Assembly: GCA_964398185.1 (NCBI GenBank)
Contig: CAYNML010000009.1
Location: forward strand, 1 to 64,000
DNA from: Fen-1058 sp964398185
GTDB taxonomy: Bacteria > Chloroflexota > Anaerolineae > Fen-1058
Direction of reading: 5' to 3'
Length of the DNA stretch: 64,000 nt
In this document: positions 22,166 to 30,096 of the stretch, in pieces
How positions within the stretch are numbered: the stretch's first letter is position 1
Layout: every line of letters starts with the position of its first letter
Position numbers and translations under genes: made by a program
The notes under the pieces: model-generated
What the model saw: the letters and a program-made list of their open reading frames with translations, nothing else
Database searches by the model: none
What the model was told of the DNA's origin: nothing

Positions 22166-24898
22166 ATGTCAGACGCCGCCAATCCCGCCAGGCGCATGGA
22201 TTTGTCCGACGCCGTACGTCTGCTCGGCGATCTGTTGGGGCAAGTGATCAGCGCCGAAGAATCGCCGCAGTTGTTCGAAGCGGAAGAAAGAATTCGCGCG
22301 CTGGCCAAAGTGCGCCGGGCGGGAGATGTGCAGGCCGGCGATCAGCTTGCAGCCGAGGTCACGGCGCTGCGGCCCGACGAAGCGCGCGGCGTGGCGGCGG
22401 CCTTTGCCTTGTATTTCGATCTGGTCAACGTCGCCGAAGAGGACTATCGGGTGCAGGCCCTGCGCCAGCGCCAACGCGATCTCTACCCCAACCCGATCGG
22501 TGAATCGATCGCTGACGCGATCGCGCAGCTGAAGCAGCACGGCGTAACGAGCGATCAACTGGCGGCGCTGCTCGATCAACTGCACATCGAACTGGTGCTC
22601 ACCGCGCACCCCACCGAAGCGAAGCGCCGCACCATCCTGTCCAAGTTGCAGCGGGTAGGTCAGGGGCTGCGGCGTCTGGATTCCGACAATCTGTTGCCGC
22701 ACGAGCGTGAAGAGATCCTGCAGGCGCTGCGCGCCGAGATCACGGCTCTGTGGCTCACCGATCAGGCGCGCACCGCCAAGCCCAGTGTCACCGACGAAGT
22801 GCGCACCGGCCTGTATTTCATCGGCGAGATTTTCTGGGAGGTGCTGCCGCGTCTCTACGCCGATCTCGAGCGTGCCCTGCAACAACATTATCCCGAACTA
22901 CGCTGTCCCGATCGCTGGCTGACGCTCGCGTCGTGGATCGGGGGCGATCGAGATGGCAACCCCAACGTCACCGCCGAAGTCACCGCCGAGACGCTGCGTC
23001 TGCATCGCGGCCTCGCCATCGAGCAGCATCGCACAGCGCTGCACGAAGTCGCGCGGCGTTTCAGTCTCAGCGCACGCCGCGTGCCGCCACCCGCCGAGCT
23101 GCAAGCATGGCTTGAGTCGCGGCGTCCGCTGCCCGATCACGTGGCTTTTCTCGAAAGACGCTATGCTGGTGAGCCGTATCGCTTGACGCTGTCGCTGCTG
23201 TCCGCCGATCTGGAATATGCCTCGCAGGAACGGATGACGCTGCGCTTGCTGGAAGACACACCGCATACGGCGCGCATCGCGCTGAACGATCTCACGCATC
23301 CGATCGATCTCATCGCCTCGGCGACACCCCCTGCGCTGGTCGATTATCCGCTGCGCACGGTGCAGCGGCAATTGAACATCTTTGGCTTGCACGCCGCACG
23401 CCTGGATATTCGTGAAGACGCGGCGCGTCTGACGGCAGCGCTGGGCGAAATCCTGCGCGCGCTCGATCTTGACACCACATTCGATCGCAACGGCCACGCT
23501 GATCGCGCGCGCACGCTGCTGCGCCTGTTGGCCGGGCCAACACCGCAGTTGGCGCGGCAGCCGGGTATCACGCCGGAAACCGCCGAGACGTGGGCCACTT
23601 TCCGCCTGCTGGCGCGCACGCGGCACATCTACGGCGCCGAATTGCTGGGGCCGTTCATCATTTCGATGACGCATGGCGCAGCCGATGTCTTGACGGTGCT
23701 GCTGCTGGCGCGCTGGACGGGCTGCGCTGACGGCTTATCCATCACGCCGCTGTTTGAGACGCTGGATGATTTGACGCAGGCGCCGCGCATTCTGGCCGAG
23801 TTATTCACGCTGAACGTGTATCGATCCCATCTGGCGCGCTGCAACAACGAACAGACGATCATGATCGGCTATTCGGACAGTAACAAAGACGGCGGGTATC
23901 TGGCGGCCAACTGGGCCTTGTATCGCGCGCAGGAAAACATCGCGCAGGTGTGCCGCGAGCACGGCGTGAAGTTGACGTTGTTTCACGGGCGCGGTGGATC
24001 GGTAGCGCGCGGCGGAGGGCCGGCCAATCGCGCCATTCGCGCGCAGCCGCCCGGCACCAGCGCGGGCCGCTTCCGCATGACGGAGCAAGGCGAGACGATC
24101 GCGTCGAAGTACGGCAATCCCGATCTGGCCCATCGGCATCTGGAGCAGCTCGCCAGCGCGGTATTGCTGGCCTCCGCCCCGATCGATCCGGTGGCGATCC
24201 CGCCGGACTGGCGCGGCACGATGGATCGCCTCGCGCAGGCCGCCTGGCGCGCGTATCGATCGTTGGTGTACGACACGCCTGAGTTTCTCGAATACTGGCG
24301 TGTGGCGACGCCCATCGACGAGATCAGCCGCCTGCGAATTGGATCGCGCCCGACGGCACGGCGCGGCAATGCGCTGCAGTTGGAACACGTGCGTGCCATC
24401 CCGTGGGTGTTTTCGTGGATGCAGAGCCGTTTCAACTTGCCGGGCTGGTACGGACTGGGCGCAGCGTTGAACGAACAGTCCGCCGCGTTGAATCGAGAGA
24501 TGTACGAGCAGTGGCCGTTCTTCCGCGCCCTGCTGGATAACGCCGAGATGTCGCTGCTGAAAGCCGACATGGGCATTGCGGCGTTGTATTCACAACTCGC
24601 GTCGGATCAAGCTGCCGCGCAGCCGTTGTTCGATCGGGTGCGCGCCGAGTACGATCGAACGGTGGAGGCCGTGCTGCGCGCGACGAATCACGCCAACCTC
24701 ATGGACAGCGATCCCATCATCCAGCGATCGATCCAACTCCGCAACCCCTACGTCGATCCGTTGAATTACATTCAAGTGGATATGCTGCGTCGTTTGCGCG
24801 CTTTGCGCGATCCAGCCGGGGCCGAAGCAGAAGCAGTGCGCGAAGTGATCGTGATGACGATCAACGGCATTGCGTCGGGATTAAGGAATACGGGCTGA
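22166..24898 (+). CDS. ppc: Phosphoenolpyruvate carboxylase
   Basis: The enzyme carboxylates PEP with bicarbonate to oxaloacetate, replenishing the TCA cycle and, here, supplying carbon for the 2-oxoglutarate- and aspartate-using operon next door. At 910 residues it is full family length. It shows VLTAHPTEAKRRT with catalytic H148, GGDRDGNPNVT, the SMTHGAADVL segment, GYSDSNKDGGYLAANW and the HGRGGSVARGGGP loop, and it ends in RNTG as most PEPCs do. AAAGGA precedes the ATG at 22166. It may be controlled by the adjacent two-component pair, but no operator is evident. Confidence 0.96.
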   Translation: MSDAANPARRMDLSDAVRLLGDLLGQVISAEESPQLFEAEERIRALAKVRRAGDVQAGDQLAAEVTALRPDEARGVAAAFALYFDLVNVAEEDYRVQALRQRQRDLYPNPIGESIADAIAQLKQHGVTSDQLAALLDQLHIELVLTAHPTEAKRRTILSKLQRVGQGLRRLDSDNLLPHEREEILQALRAEITALWLTDQARTAKPSVTDEVRTGLYFIGEIFWEVLPRLYADLERALQQHYPELRCPDRWLTLASWIGGDRDGNPNVTAEVTAETLRLHRGLAIEQHRTALHEVARRFSLSARRVPPPAELQAWLESRRPLPDHVAFLERRYAGEPYRLTLSLLSADLEYASQERMTLRLLEDTPHTARIALNDLTHPIDLIASATPPALVDYPLRTVQRQLNIFGLHAARLDIREDAARLTAALGEILRALDLDTTFDRNGHADRARTLLRLLAGPTPQLARQPGITPETAETWATFRLLARTRHIYGAELLGPFIISMTHGAADVLTVLLLARWTGCADGLSITPLFETLDDLTQAPRILAELFTLNVYRSHLARCNNEQTIMIGYSDSNKDGGYLAANWALYRAQENIAQVCREHGVKLTLFHGRGGSVARGGGPANRAIRAQPPGTSAGRFRMTEQGETIASKYGNPDLAHRHLEQLASAVLLASAPIDPVAIPPDWRGTMDRLAQAAWRAYRSLVYDTPEFLEYWRVATPIDEISRLRIGSRPTARRGNALQLEHVRAIPWVFSWMQSRFNLPGWYGLGAALNEQSAALNREMYEQWPFFRALLDNAEMSLLKADMGIAALYSQLASDQAAAQPLFDRVRAEYDRTVEAVLRATNHANLMDSDPIIQRSIQLRNPYVDPLNYIQVDMLRRLRALRDPAGAEAEAVREVIVMTINGIASGLRNTG

Positions 24899-25030
24899 TC
24901 GAAGAATCCCGGTTTCTGAAGACGGCGTCTGAAAAATGATCCGCGATTTGTGCAGGCTGCATGACTTGCATGAAGATCTGATCGACAATGTGATCAATGG
25001 TCAGCGCAGTCAGGTTTGTCTTGTACAAAA

Positions 25031-25190
25031 AATCACCTGAATGGGGGTTGTTGCGTCACACTGATTTTGATATAGTAATGCGCGTGAGGGGCAACCGCTC
25101 TAGGCGCGAAAACTTCTCACAACAATTGATTCCTCCGGGGTGTGGGTTTGGGCCAAGGCGCCCTCGATGCACAACATCGAGGGCGTCGCC
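25031..25190 (+). promoter_or_regulatory. Duplicated promoter/structured leader element, copy 1
   Basis: This shares with copy 2 (25270-25430) the blocks ATCACC, GGGGGTTGTT, a TGATATAGT extended -10, a GTGAG...CTTCTC hairpin, CAACAA and a 28-base block starting GATTCCTCCGGGGTGTGGGT, then a long hairpin. TTGTTG (25048-25053) and TATAGT (25071-25076) are 17 bp apart, so each copy may carry its own promoter. Alternatively, if transcribed from further upstream, CACC/GGTG, GGGGG/CCTCC and GTTGTTG/CAACAA pair to close a multi-stem RNA. The terminal hairpin is GGCGCCCTCGATG-CACAA-CATCGAGGGCGTC. It matches no riboswitch consensus that I can recall with certainty. Confidence 0.6.
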
Positions 25191-25269
25191 CGTTTCCGGG
25201 TACTTTGCACAAAATACAACGGGCGTAGTTTGGCCACTTGTTCCGTGCCTCCAATGTGTCACCAACAAA

Positions 25270-25430
25270 ATCACCCGTCTGGGGGTTGTTTCACCTTCAG
25301 GAGTTTGATATAGTGTGCCGCGTGAGAGGGACAGACCTTCTCGCAACAACAGATTCCTCCGGGGTGTGGGTTTGGGCCAAGACGCCCTCAACGCGCAAAC
25401 GTTGAGGGCGTCGCCCGTCCTGCTGGGCGC
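25270..25430 (+). promoter_or_regulatory. Duplicated promoter/structured leader element, copy 2
   Basis: This has the same block order as copy 1: ATCACC, GGGGGTTGTT, TTGTTT (25286-25291), 17 bp, TATAGT (25309-25314) with the TGA extension, hairpin GTGAGAGG/CCTTCTCGC, CAACAA and GATTCCTCCGGGGTGTGGGT. The last hairpin is GACGCCCTCAACG-CGCAAA-CGTTGAGGGCGTC. Relative to copy 1 this stem changes G-C to A-T and T-A to C-G at paired positions, so pairing is preserved while sequence changes. That supports a function as RNA. Confidence 0.6.
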
Positions 25431-25487
25431 GTCGCCCGGACCGGGGCAGAATCTTTTTCCAAGAGAAGAACGCAGTCGGGCCGAGAC

Positions 25488-25528
25488 GCCCAACGCACGA
25501 TGCACCGTGCGTTGGGCGTTTTTCTTTT
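25488..25528 (+). terminator. Intrinsic terminator in the transporter leader
   Basis: ACGCCCAACGCACG and CGTGCGTTGGGCGT form a 14-bp stem around a six-base loop, followed by TTTTCTTTTC. It ends only about ten bases before the start codon at 25540 and overlaps the approach to the AGGAGG ribosome site. Its lead-in GGGCCGAGACGCCC matches the GGGCCAAGACGCCC of the upstream copies, so it is a third, shortened copy of the terminal hairpin converted into a terminator. Confidence 0.8.
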
Positions 25529-25539
25529 CAGGAGGCGTC

Positions 25540-26844
25540 ATGGTCATCGCGCTAGTCGTTTTCATCATCGCCTACATTTTCATTGCCAGCGAGAAGTTCC
25601 CGCGTCATTGGGTCGCATTGATCGGCGGGGTGATCCTGATCGTATCGGGCGTGCTCAGTCCGCTCGAGGCGTTCCACTACATCAACTGGGAAACCATCGG
25701 CCTGCTGGCAGGCATGTTCGCGCTGGTCGCCATTTTGGAAGAGGCCGGCTTCTTCAAGTGGCTGGCCATGACGGCGATTCGCAAAGTGAACTATCACCCG
25801 TCGTGGTTGTTCGTGATCCTGCTGCTGATGGCCGCATTCCTGGCGATGTTCATGGACAGCATCACGGTGATGCTGTTCCTCTCGGTGTTGACGCTGCAAC
25901 TGTGCCGTTTGCTCAAACTCGATCCGGTGCCGCTGATCATTGCCGAAGTGTGCGCGGCCAACACCGGCGGATCGGCCACCCTGGTCGGCGATCCACCCAA
26001 CGTCATTTTGGGCACGACGCTGGGCTTCAACTTTGCGGACTTCGCGCAGCACACCGGGCCGATCAGCGCCATCGCCGCGCTCGCCCTGCTGGGCATCTTC
26101 TATTTCATCAATCGCCGCCGCTTGCGTGATGCGCACGCGGCTTTGACGCCGGCCACCATTCGCGAGATCGAGCAGCTGCACAACGATCCCGTGCGCGCGC
26201 ACATGACGCGCGTCGGCCTGATCGCCTTCGGCGTGGCGGTGACGCTGCTGGTGCTGCACCTTCCCCTGTCGCACGCGCTGCACATTGAGATCACGGGCGC
26301 GGCCAGCGCCTTAATCCCGGCGACGATCGCCCTGATATGTCTGGCTAACGCTGATCGGCGGCTGGTCTTGCACCGGATCGACAAGAGCAGTCTGCTGTTC
26401 TTCATGGGTCTGTTTGTACTGATCGGCGGACTGGAGAAAGTCCACATCTTCGATCGGTTGGCCGAGAGTCTGGCGGGCGTGGCCTCCACCAATCCAACCG
26501 GCCTGGTCGTCGCGCTGCACTGGGGGCCGGGCATGATGAGCGGCGTGGTCGACAACGTACCGTTGGCACTGGCCATGAGCTACGTACTCAAAGATTTGTC
26601 GCAAACTCCCGGCATGCCCGCGCTCGCCTTGATGGTGTGGGCGCTGGCGTTGGGCGTCAATCTGGGCGGCAACCTCACTCCGATCGGCGCGTCGGCCAAC
26701 GTCGTGGCGTATTCGATGGTGGAGAAGAACCACGGCAAGATCGGTTGGAAGCGCTGGGTGACGATGGCCCTGGCGCCGACACTCATCGTCATGATCTTTG
26801 CGACGGCGATGGTGATGCTCAAAGGACACATCGGCTGGTATTAA
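25540..26844 (+). CDS. ArsB/NhaD-type ion transporter (SLC13-like permease)
   Basis: The 434-residue protein is almost wholly hydrophobic, with about 11-12 membrane helices. It has the ion-transporter-superfamily features FMDSITVMLFLSVLTLQL, AEVCAANTGGSATLVGDPPN and GVVDNVPLALAMS, the paired re-entrant loops of ArsB/NhaD/SLC13 proteins. Substrates in the family include arsenite, Na+/H+ and dicarboxylates, and the sequence alone does not decide. ATG 25540 has GGAGG directly upstream. Longer in-frame starts would run into the terminator and leader hairpins. The duplicated leader suggests regulation by premature termination in response to a ligand or ion. The amt gene follows 26 bp downstream, probably on the same transcript. 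Confidence 0.82.
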   Translation: MVIALVVFIIAYIFIASEKFPRHWVALIGGVILIVSGVLSPLEAFHYINWETIGLLAGMFALVAILEEAGFFKWLAMTAIRKVNYHPSWLFVILLLMAAFLAMFMDSITVMLFLSVLTLQLCRLLKLDPVPLIIAEVCAANTGGSATLVGDPPNVILGTTLGFNFADFAQHTGPISAIAALALLGIFYFINRRRLRDAHAALTPATIREIEQLHNDPVRAHMTRVGLIAFGVAVTLLVLHLPLSHALHIEITGAASALIPATIALICLANADRRLVLHRIDKSSLLFFMGLFVLIGGLEKVHIFDRLAESLAGVASTNPTGLVVALHWGPGMMSGVVDNVPLALAMSYVLKDLSQTPGMPALALMVWALALGVNLGGNLTPIGASANVVAYSMVEKNHGKIGWKRWVTMALAPTLIVMIFATAMVMLKGHIGWY

Positions 26845-26870
26845 ATTCTCAATCAACTGGGAGGTTTATC

Positions 26871-28310
26871 ATGAAAGGCAAATGGACGTTATCAACATTG
26901 CGCTGGGTGCGCTGGGTAGTGATTCCGGCGCTGGTGGTGGTACTCTTGGTGGCGGCCACGCCGGCCTTCGCCGCCGATGAAGACCCGGTCGCCAACCTCG
27001 GGCGCGGCCTGAACACGGTCTGGGTGTTGGTCGCCGCGTTCCTGGTGTTCTTCATGCAGGCCGGCTTTGCACTGGTCGAGGCCGGCATGACGCGCGCCAA
27101 GAATACCGTCAACATTTTCTTCAAGAACACGATCGATTTTGTCGTGGCAACGCTGGCCTTCTGGGCTATCGGTTACGCGTTCATGTTCGGCACCGATCTG
27201 GGCGGCATCATCGGCACTAGCGGATTTGTTCTCGATCCGACAACTGCCTCCGGTCAAACAGATGTGGCTGGTCTGCCCGTCATGGCCTTCTGGTTCTTCC
27301 AGCTGGTATTCGCCGGAACCGCCGCCACGATCGTTTCGGGCGCGATGGCCGAGCGCACCAAGTTCATCGCGTATCTGGGCTACAGTTTTCTGATCTCGGC
27401 TTTCATCTACCCCATTGCCGCGCACTGGATCTGGGGCGGCGGCTGGCTATCAACGTTGGGTGAAACGACGACCATCACCGGCGGCACGAGCTTCCGCGAT
27501 TTTGCAGGCTCAACAGTGGTGCATAGCATCGGCGGCTGGATCGCCCTGCTCGGCGCGATTGCGTTAGGGCCACGCCTGGGGCGCTTCACGAAGGACGGCA
27601 AAGCTAAAGCGATTCCAGGACATTCGATCGCGCTGGTGGTGCTGGGCGTCTTCATCCTGTGGTTCGGTTGGTTCGGCTTCAATCCGGGCAGCCAGCTGGC
27701 GGCGGATGGCGCCAACGCGGATGCGATTGCGCTGGTGGCCGCCAACACGAACCTGGCCGCGGCAGCCGGTGGCCTGGCCGCGATGCTGCTGGCGTGGTAC
27801 TTCACCAAGAAACCCGATCTGGGATCGACGCTTAACGGTGTCCTGGCCGGTCTGGTGGCGATCACCGCACCGTGCGCCTTTGTTTCGCCGCTGGCGGCTG
27901 TGATCATCGGAGCGGTGGGCGGCGTCGTCGTCGTGCTCGGCGTGATGCTGCTGGAGCGCGTGAAGGTCGACGATCCCGTCAGCGCCGTGCCGGTGCATTT
28001 GATGAACGGTATCTGGGGCACACTGGCCGTGGGTCTGTTCGCCACCGATACCGGCTTGTTGACCACCGGCCAAGCCGGCCAACTGATCGCGCAGGTGATC
28101 GGCATCGCCGCGGTCGGAATGTGGTGTGTGGCGACCGGCGGGCTGCTGTTCTTTGCCCTGAAGAAGACGATCGGGCTGCGGGTCTCGCGCGAGGAAGAGC
28201 TGGCCGGGCTGGATTACCACGAGCACGGCTCGGCGGCGTATCCGGCAGATGTGCAAGGCGAATTGGTTGGTGTCACGGCGCATGTCGGAGCAGCGGCGGG
28301 AGGCAAATAA
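26871..28310 (+). CDS. amt: Ammonium transporter
   Basis: The 479-residue Amt/MEP/Rh family channel has a cleavable signal peptide (VLLVAATPAFAADED) followed by about 11 helices. It shows the signatures FFMQAGFALVEAGMTRAKNT, FFKNTIDF, the first pore His in STVVHSIGGWIALLGA and the second in VHLMNGIWGTLAVGLF. GGGAGG precedes the ATG. No glnK/PII gene accompanies it in this window, which is a little unusual, as amt is commonly paired with glnK. It sits downstream of the ion transporter and its structured leader, so both would be under the same switch unless a separate promoter exists in the 26-bp gap, where none is visible. Confidence 0.94.
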   Translation: MKGKWTLSTLRWVRWVVIPALVVVLLVAATPAFAADEDPVANLGRGLNTVWVLVAAFLVFFMQAGFALVEAGMTRAKNTVNIFFKNTIDFVVATLAFWAIGYAFMFGTDLGGIIGTSGFVLDPTTASGQTDVAGLPVMAFWFFQLVFAGTAATIVSGAMAERTKFIAYLGYSFLISAFIYPIAAHWIWGGGWLSTLGETTTITGGTSFRDFAGSTVVHSIGGWIALLGAIALGPRLGRFTKDGKAKAIPGHSIALVVLGVFILWFGWFGFNPGSQLAADGANADAIALVAANTNLAAAAGGLAAMLLAWYFTKKPDLGSTLNGVLAGLVAITAPCAFVSPLAAVIIGAVGGVVVVLGVMLLERVKVDDPVSAVPVHLMNGIWGTLAVGLFATDTGLLTTGQAGQLIAQVIGIAAVGMWCVATGGLLFFALKKTIGLRVSREEELAGLDYHEHGSAAYPADVQGELVGVTAHVGAAAGGK

Positions 28311-28355
28311 GTCAGCACTTTTCCGCGGGCTGGTAAGTAAGGGCGGCAAACAGCA

Positions 28356-28392
28356 AGCCGACGGCGATGCGCACAGTGCATCGCCGTCGGCT
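28356..28392 (+). terminator. Terminator hairpin after amt
   Basis: AGCCGACGGCGATGC and GCATCGCCGTCGGCT form a perfect 15-bp stem around a seven-base loop, followed by ATTGTGTTG, a weak T tract. It lies 45 bp after the amt stop and before the convergent HNH gene at 28436, for which it could also act. Confidence 0.7.
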
Positions 28393-28435
28393 ATTGTGTT
28401 GAATAAAGATGGAGTGCCCTCTGCGAAGGAAAGTT

Positions 28436-28870
28436 CTATTGCCTCGATCTGAACCAGCCCTTTTCCTTCATCGTCTTGCGCCGGTGGCAATTAGCGCAAA
28501 GCACCTGACACTTGTCGATCTCCACTTGGATTGCCTTGAAGGTTCTGCCTTCCAATACCATCAGTGATACAGCTTTGTGTTTGTCGCCGTGTACATGGTC
28601 GAACTCCAAGACCATTGGATCGCTCTCACCACATTCAACGCAGGGATGAGTCGCTAGATAGTCGAGAACATATTGCCGGGCTGAATCACGAGTAAGCTGC
28701 GTGCGAACTCGTTTTCTAGCGTTGTATTCCTCGCGATGAGTTGCATAGTAGCGATTCTTTTGCTGCCGTTGGCATGCCTTGCAGGTACCCCAACGCCGGC
28801 CCTGGGCTTTCCAGCGCCAGTTGAATTCTTCTTCTGGCTTGCTTTCTTTGCACACTGCACAGCGTTTCAT
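28436..28870 (-). CDS. HNH endonuclease-type zinc protein
   Basis: The 144-residue protein has an N-terminal zinc ribbon (C4/C7 and C30/C33 in CAVC and CKAC), a basic helical linker, and a C-terminal HNH domain with CVEC, a hydrophobic strand leading to the FDHVHGDK His, and CANCHRRKT. HNH proteins cleave DNA in phage, intron, restriction and repair contexts; the partner is unknown. It stands alone, 93 bp from the 3' end of a tRNA gene, a common landing place for small mobile units, although no repeats marking an insertion were found. AGAGG precedes the ATG at 28870. Confidence 0.75.
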   Translation of the reverse strand: MKRCAVCKESKPEEEFNWRWKAQGRRWGTCKACQRQQKNRYYATHREEYNARKRVRTQLTRDSARQYVLDYLATHPCVECGESDPMVLEFDHVHGDKHKAVSLMVLEGRTFKAIQVEIDKCQVLCANCHRRKTMKEKGWFRSRQ

Positions 28871-28963
28871 AGGTGCCTCTTCTCGTCGTCGTTGCCATGA
28901 ATGTAAGCACGGAAGATGCCCAAGATGATGCGCTTGAGAATCTTCCGTGTTGCGTAAGAGGTG

Positions 28964-29036
28964 TGCCCTCGGCAGAACTCGAATCTGCAGCCGCCTGATC
29001 CGAAGTCAGATGCTCTATCCATTGAGCTACGAGGGC
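28964..29036 (-). tRNA. tRNA-Arg (anticodon UCG)
   Basis: A 73-nt cloverleaf: acceptor GCCCTCG/CGAGGGC with discriminator A, D-arm GCTC-AATGGATA-GAGC, anticodon stem TCTGA/TCAGG with loop CTTCGGA giving anticodon TCG, a five-base variable loop, and T-arm GCAGA-TTCGAGT-TCTGC. The 3' CCA is not encoded. It reads CGA and, with wobble, other CGN codons. Confidence 0.95.
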
Positions 29037-29070
29037 AACGCGCACATTCTAGCATGGCCGAGCAGGCGCG

Positions 29071-29898
29071 TCAAACAACCTCAATCCATTGCTGCAACTT
29101 CGCGTACAGCCCCAGATGATCGGAGGCATACATGCGATGATCGTGCCCCGCCGGATGATTGAACGCGACGTGACAGTCTTGCACCTTGATCACCGGATCG
29201 GCAAAGATGAAATCGATGACACCCGTCCACGGCTCCAGCTTCCGCTTCGAGACCAGACCGGCCACATTCAAGGCCGTGCGCCGTGCTGTGTTCAACGGTC
29301 CCGCCCCGCGAAACAGCGGGGTCGGGCACGTGTAGGTTGGCTCATGGCCGTGCACGGCCACATGCGCCGACTGAAAACGCTCCTTCATCTTCAACATCGA
29401 TGGATAATGCGGCTCCGCGTTGAAGTCGCCGCAAATCACGCCGGGCTGCGGCAGCCATGCGATCAGGCGCTGCGCTTCGTGCAGCCGTGTCCGATCGTCG
29501 AGCGGGTGCCAGTGGGTGTGCGTCGTCGCCACGTGCCACGTTGCGCCTTCGTGCTCAATCACCACGCGCAGCGCCACCCGATCTTGATGCCCCAGCGCAA
29601 ATTTATGATGTTCCTTCACCGGCAGGCGGCTTAAAATCGCCAGCGCGTCACGTCGTCCCCGCTCACCGGTCTTCGGGCACAAGAACACCTTGTAACCGCC
29701 CAACTTGTCCGCAATCGCTTGCGCGTTGTTGATCGACATGCGCACTTCCTGGAACGCAATCACATCCGGTTGCAAGCGCTGCAGTTCGCGCACGATCAGC
29801 GGCTCGCGCTGATCCCATAAATCCAGATCGTCCAATAAGTTCAGTGAGACCAGGCTGAGCGCTGAATGCTTGTGGTGGATGCGAGCTTTTTCAGTCAT
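29071..29898 (-). CDS. Endonuclease/exonuclease/phosphatase-family protein
   Basis: The 275-residue protein of the DNase I-like metal-dependent fold shows the motif series SLNLL, IAFQEVR (catalytic Glu), VATTHTHW, ICGDFNAEP (Asp/Asn), GVIDFIFAD and YASDHLGLY (Asp/His pair). No signal peptide or membrane segment is seen, so it is cytoplasmic. Members cleave phosphodiester or phosphomonoester bonds in nucleic acids, phospholipids or nucleotides, and the substrate cannot be told. The ATG at 29898 fits the family start, with only a weak ribosome site. It is divergent from recA across a 198-bp gap. Confidence 0.8.
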   Translation of the reverse strand: MTEKARIHHKHSALSLVSLNLLDDLDLWDQREPLIVRELQRLQPDVIAFQEVRMSINNAQAIADKLGGYKVFLCPKTGERGRRDALAILSRLPVKEHHKFALGHQDRVALRVVIEHEGATWHVATTHTHWHPLDDRTRLHEAQRLIAWLPQPGVICGDFNAEPHYPSMLKMKERFQSAHVAVHGHEPTYTCPTPLFRGAGPLNTARRTALNVAGLVSKRKLEPWTGVIDFIFADPVIKVQDCHVAFNHPAGHDHRMYASDHLGLYAKLQQWIEVV

Positions 29899-29994
29899 GC
29901 TGCTGATTATACTACCAACACCGTCAGCCGTTTTCTCCAGCCGATTGTGTCATGTGTCACCCCCGCGCGCGTCAAATTTTAAGGTAGTGTTCGA

Positions 29995-30023
29995 TTGACA
30001 GCCTAGAACATCTGTACTAACAT
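29995..30023 (+). promoter_or_regulatory. recA promoter with near-palindromic operator
   Basis: TTGACA at 29995-30000 and TAACAT at 30018-30023 have a 17-bp spacer. Inside and just past the spacer lies TAGAACATCTGTACTA (30004-30019), a 16-bp near-palindrome containing GAAC-N4-GTAC, one base from the GAAC-N4-GTTC core of the Gram-positive-type LexA box. It would cover the RNA polymerase site, so repression by a LexA-type protein is likely but unproven. Confidence 0.65.
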
Positions 30024-30096
30024 CTCCATGCACAGACGCGAAGCGTGTCTGCCACCGGCGTGTTTGCCGCAACCCACAACCGAGAGGAGACCCTAC

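Noticed and set aside
25031..25190. Known riboswitch classes (fluoride, ZTP, guanidine, manganese) for the transporter leader
   Set aside because: None of the conserved core sequences I remember for these classes occur in the leader; sodium and lithium classes were considered but cannot be confirmed by eye.
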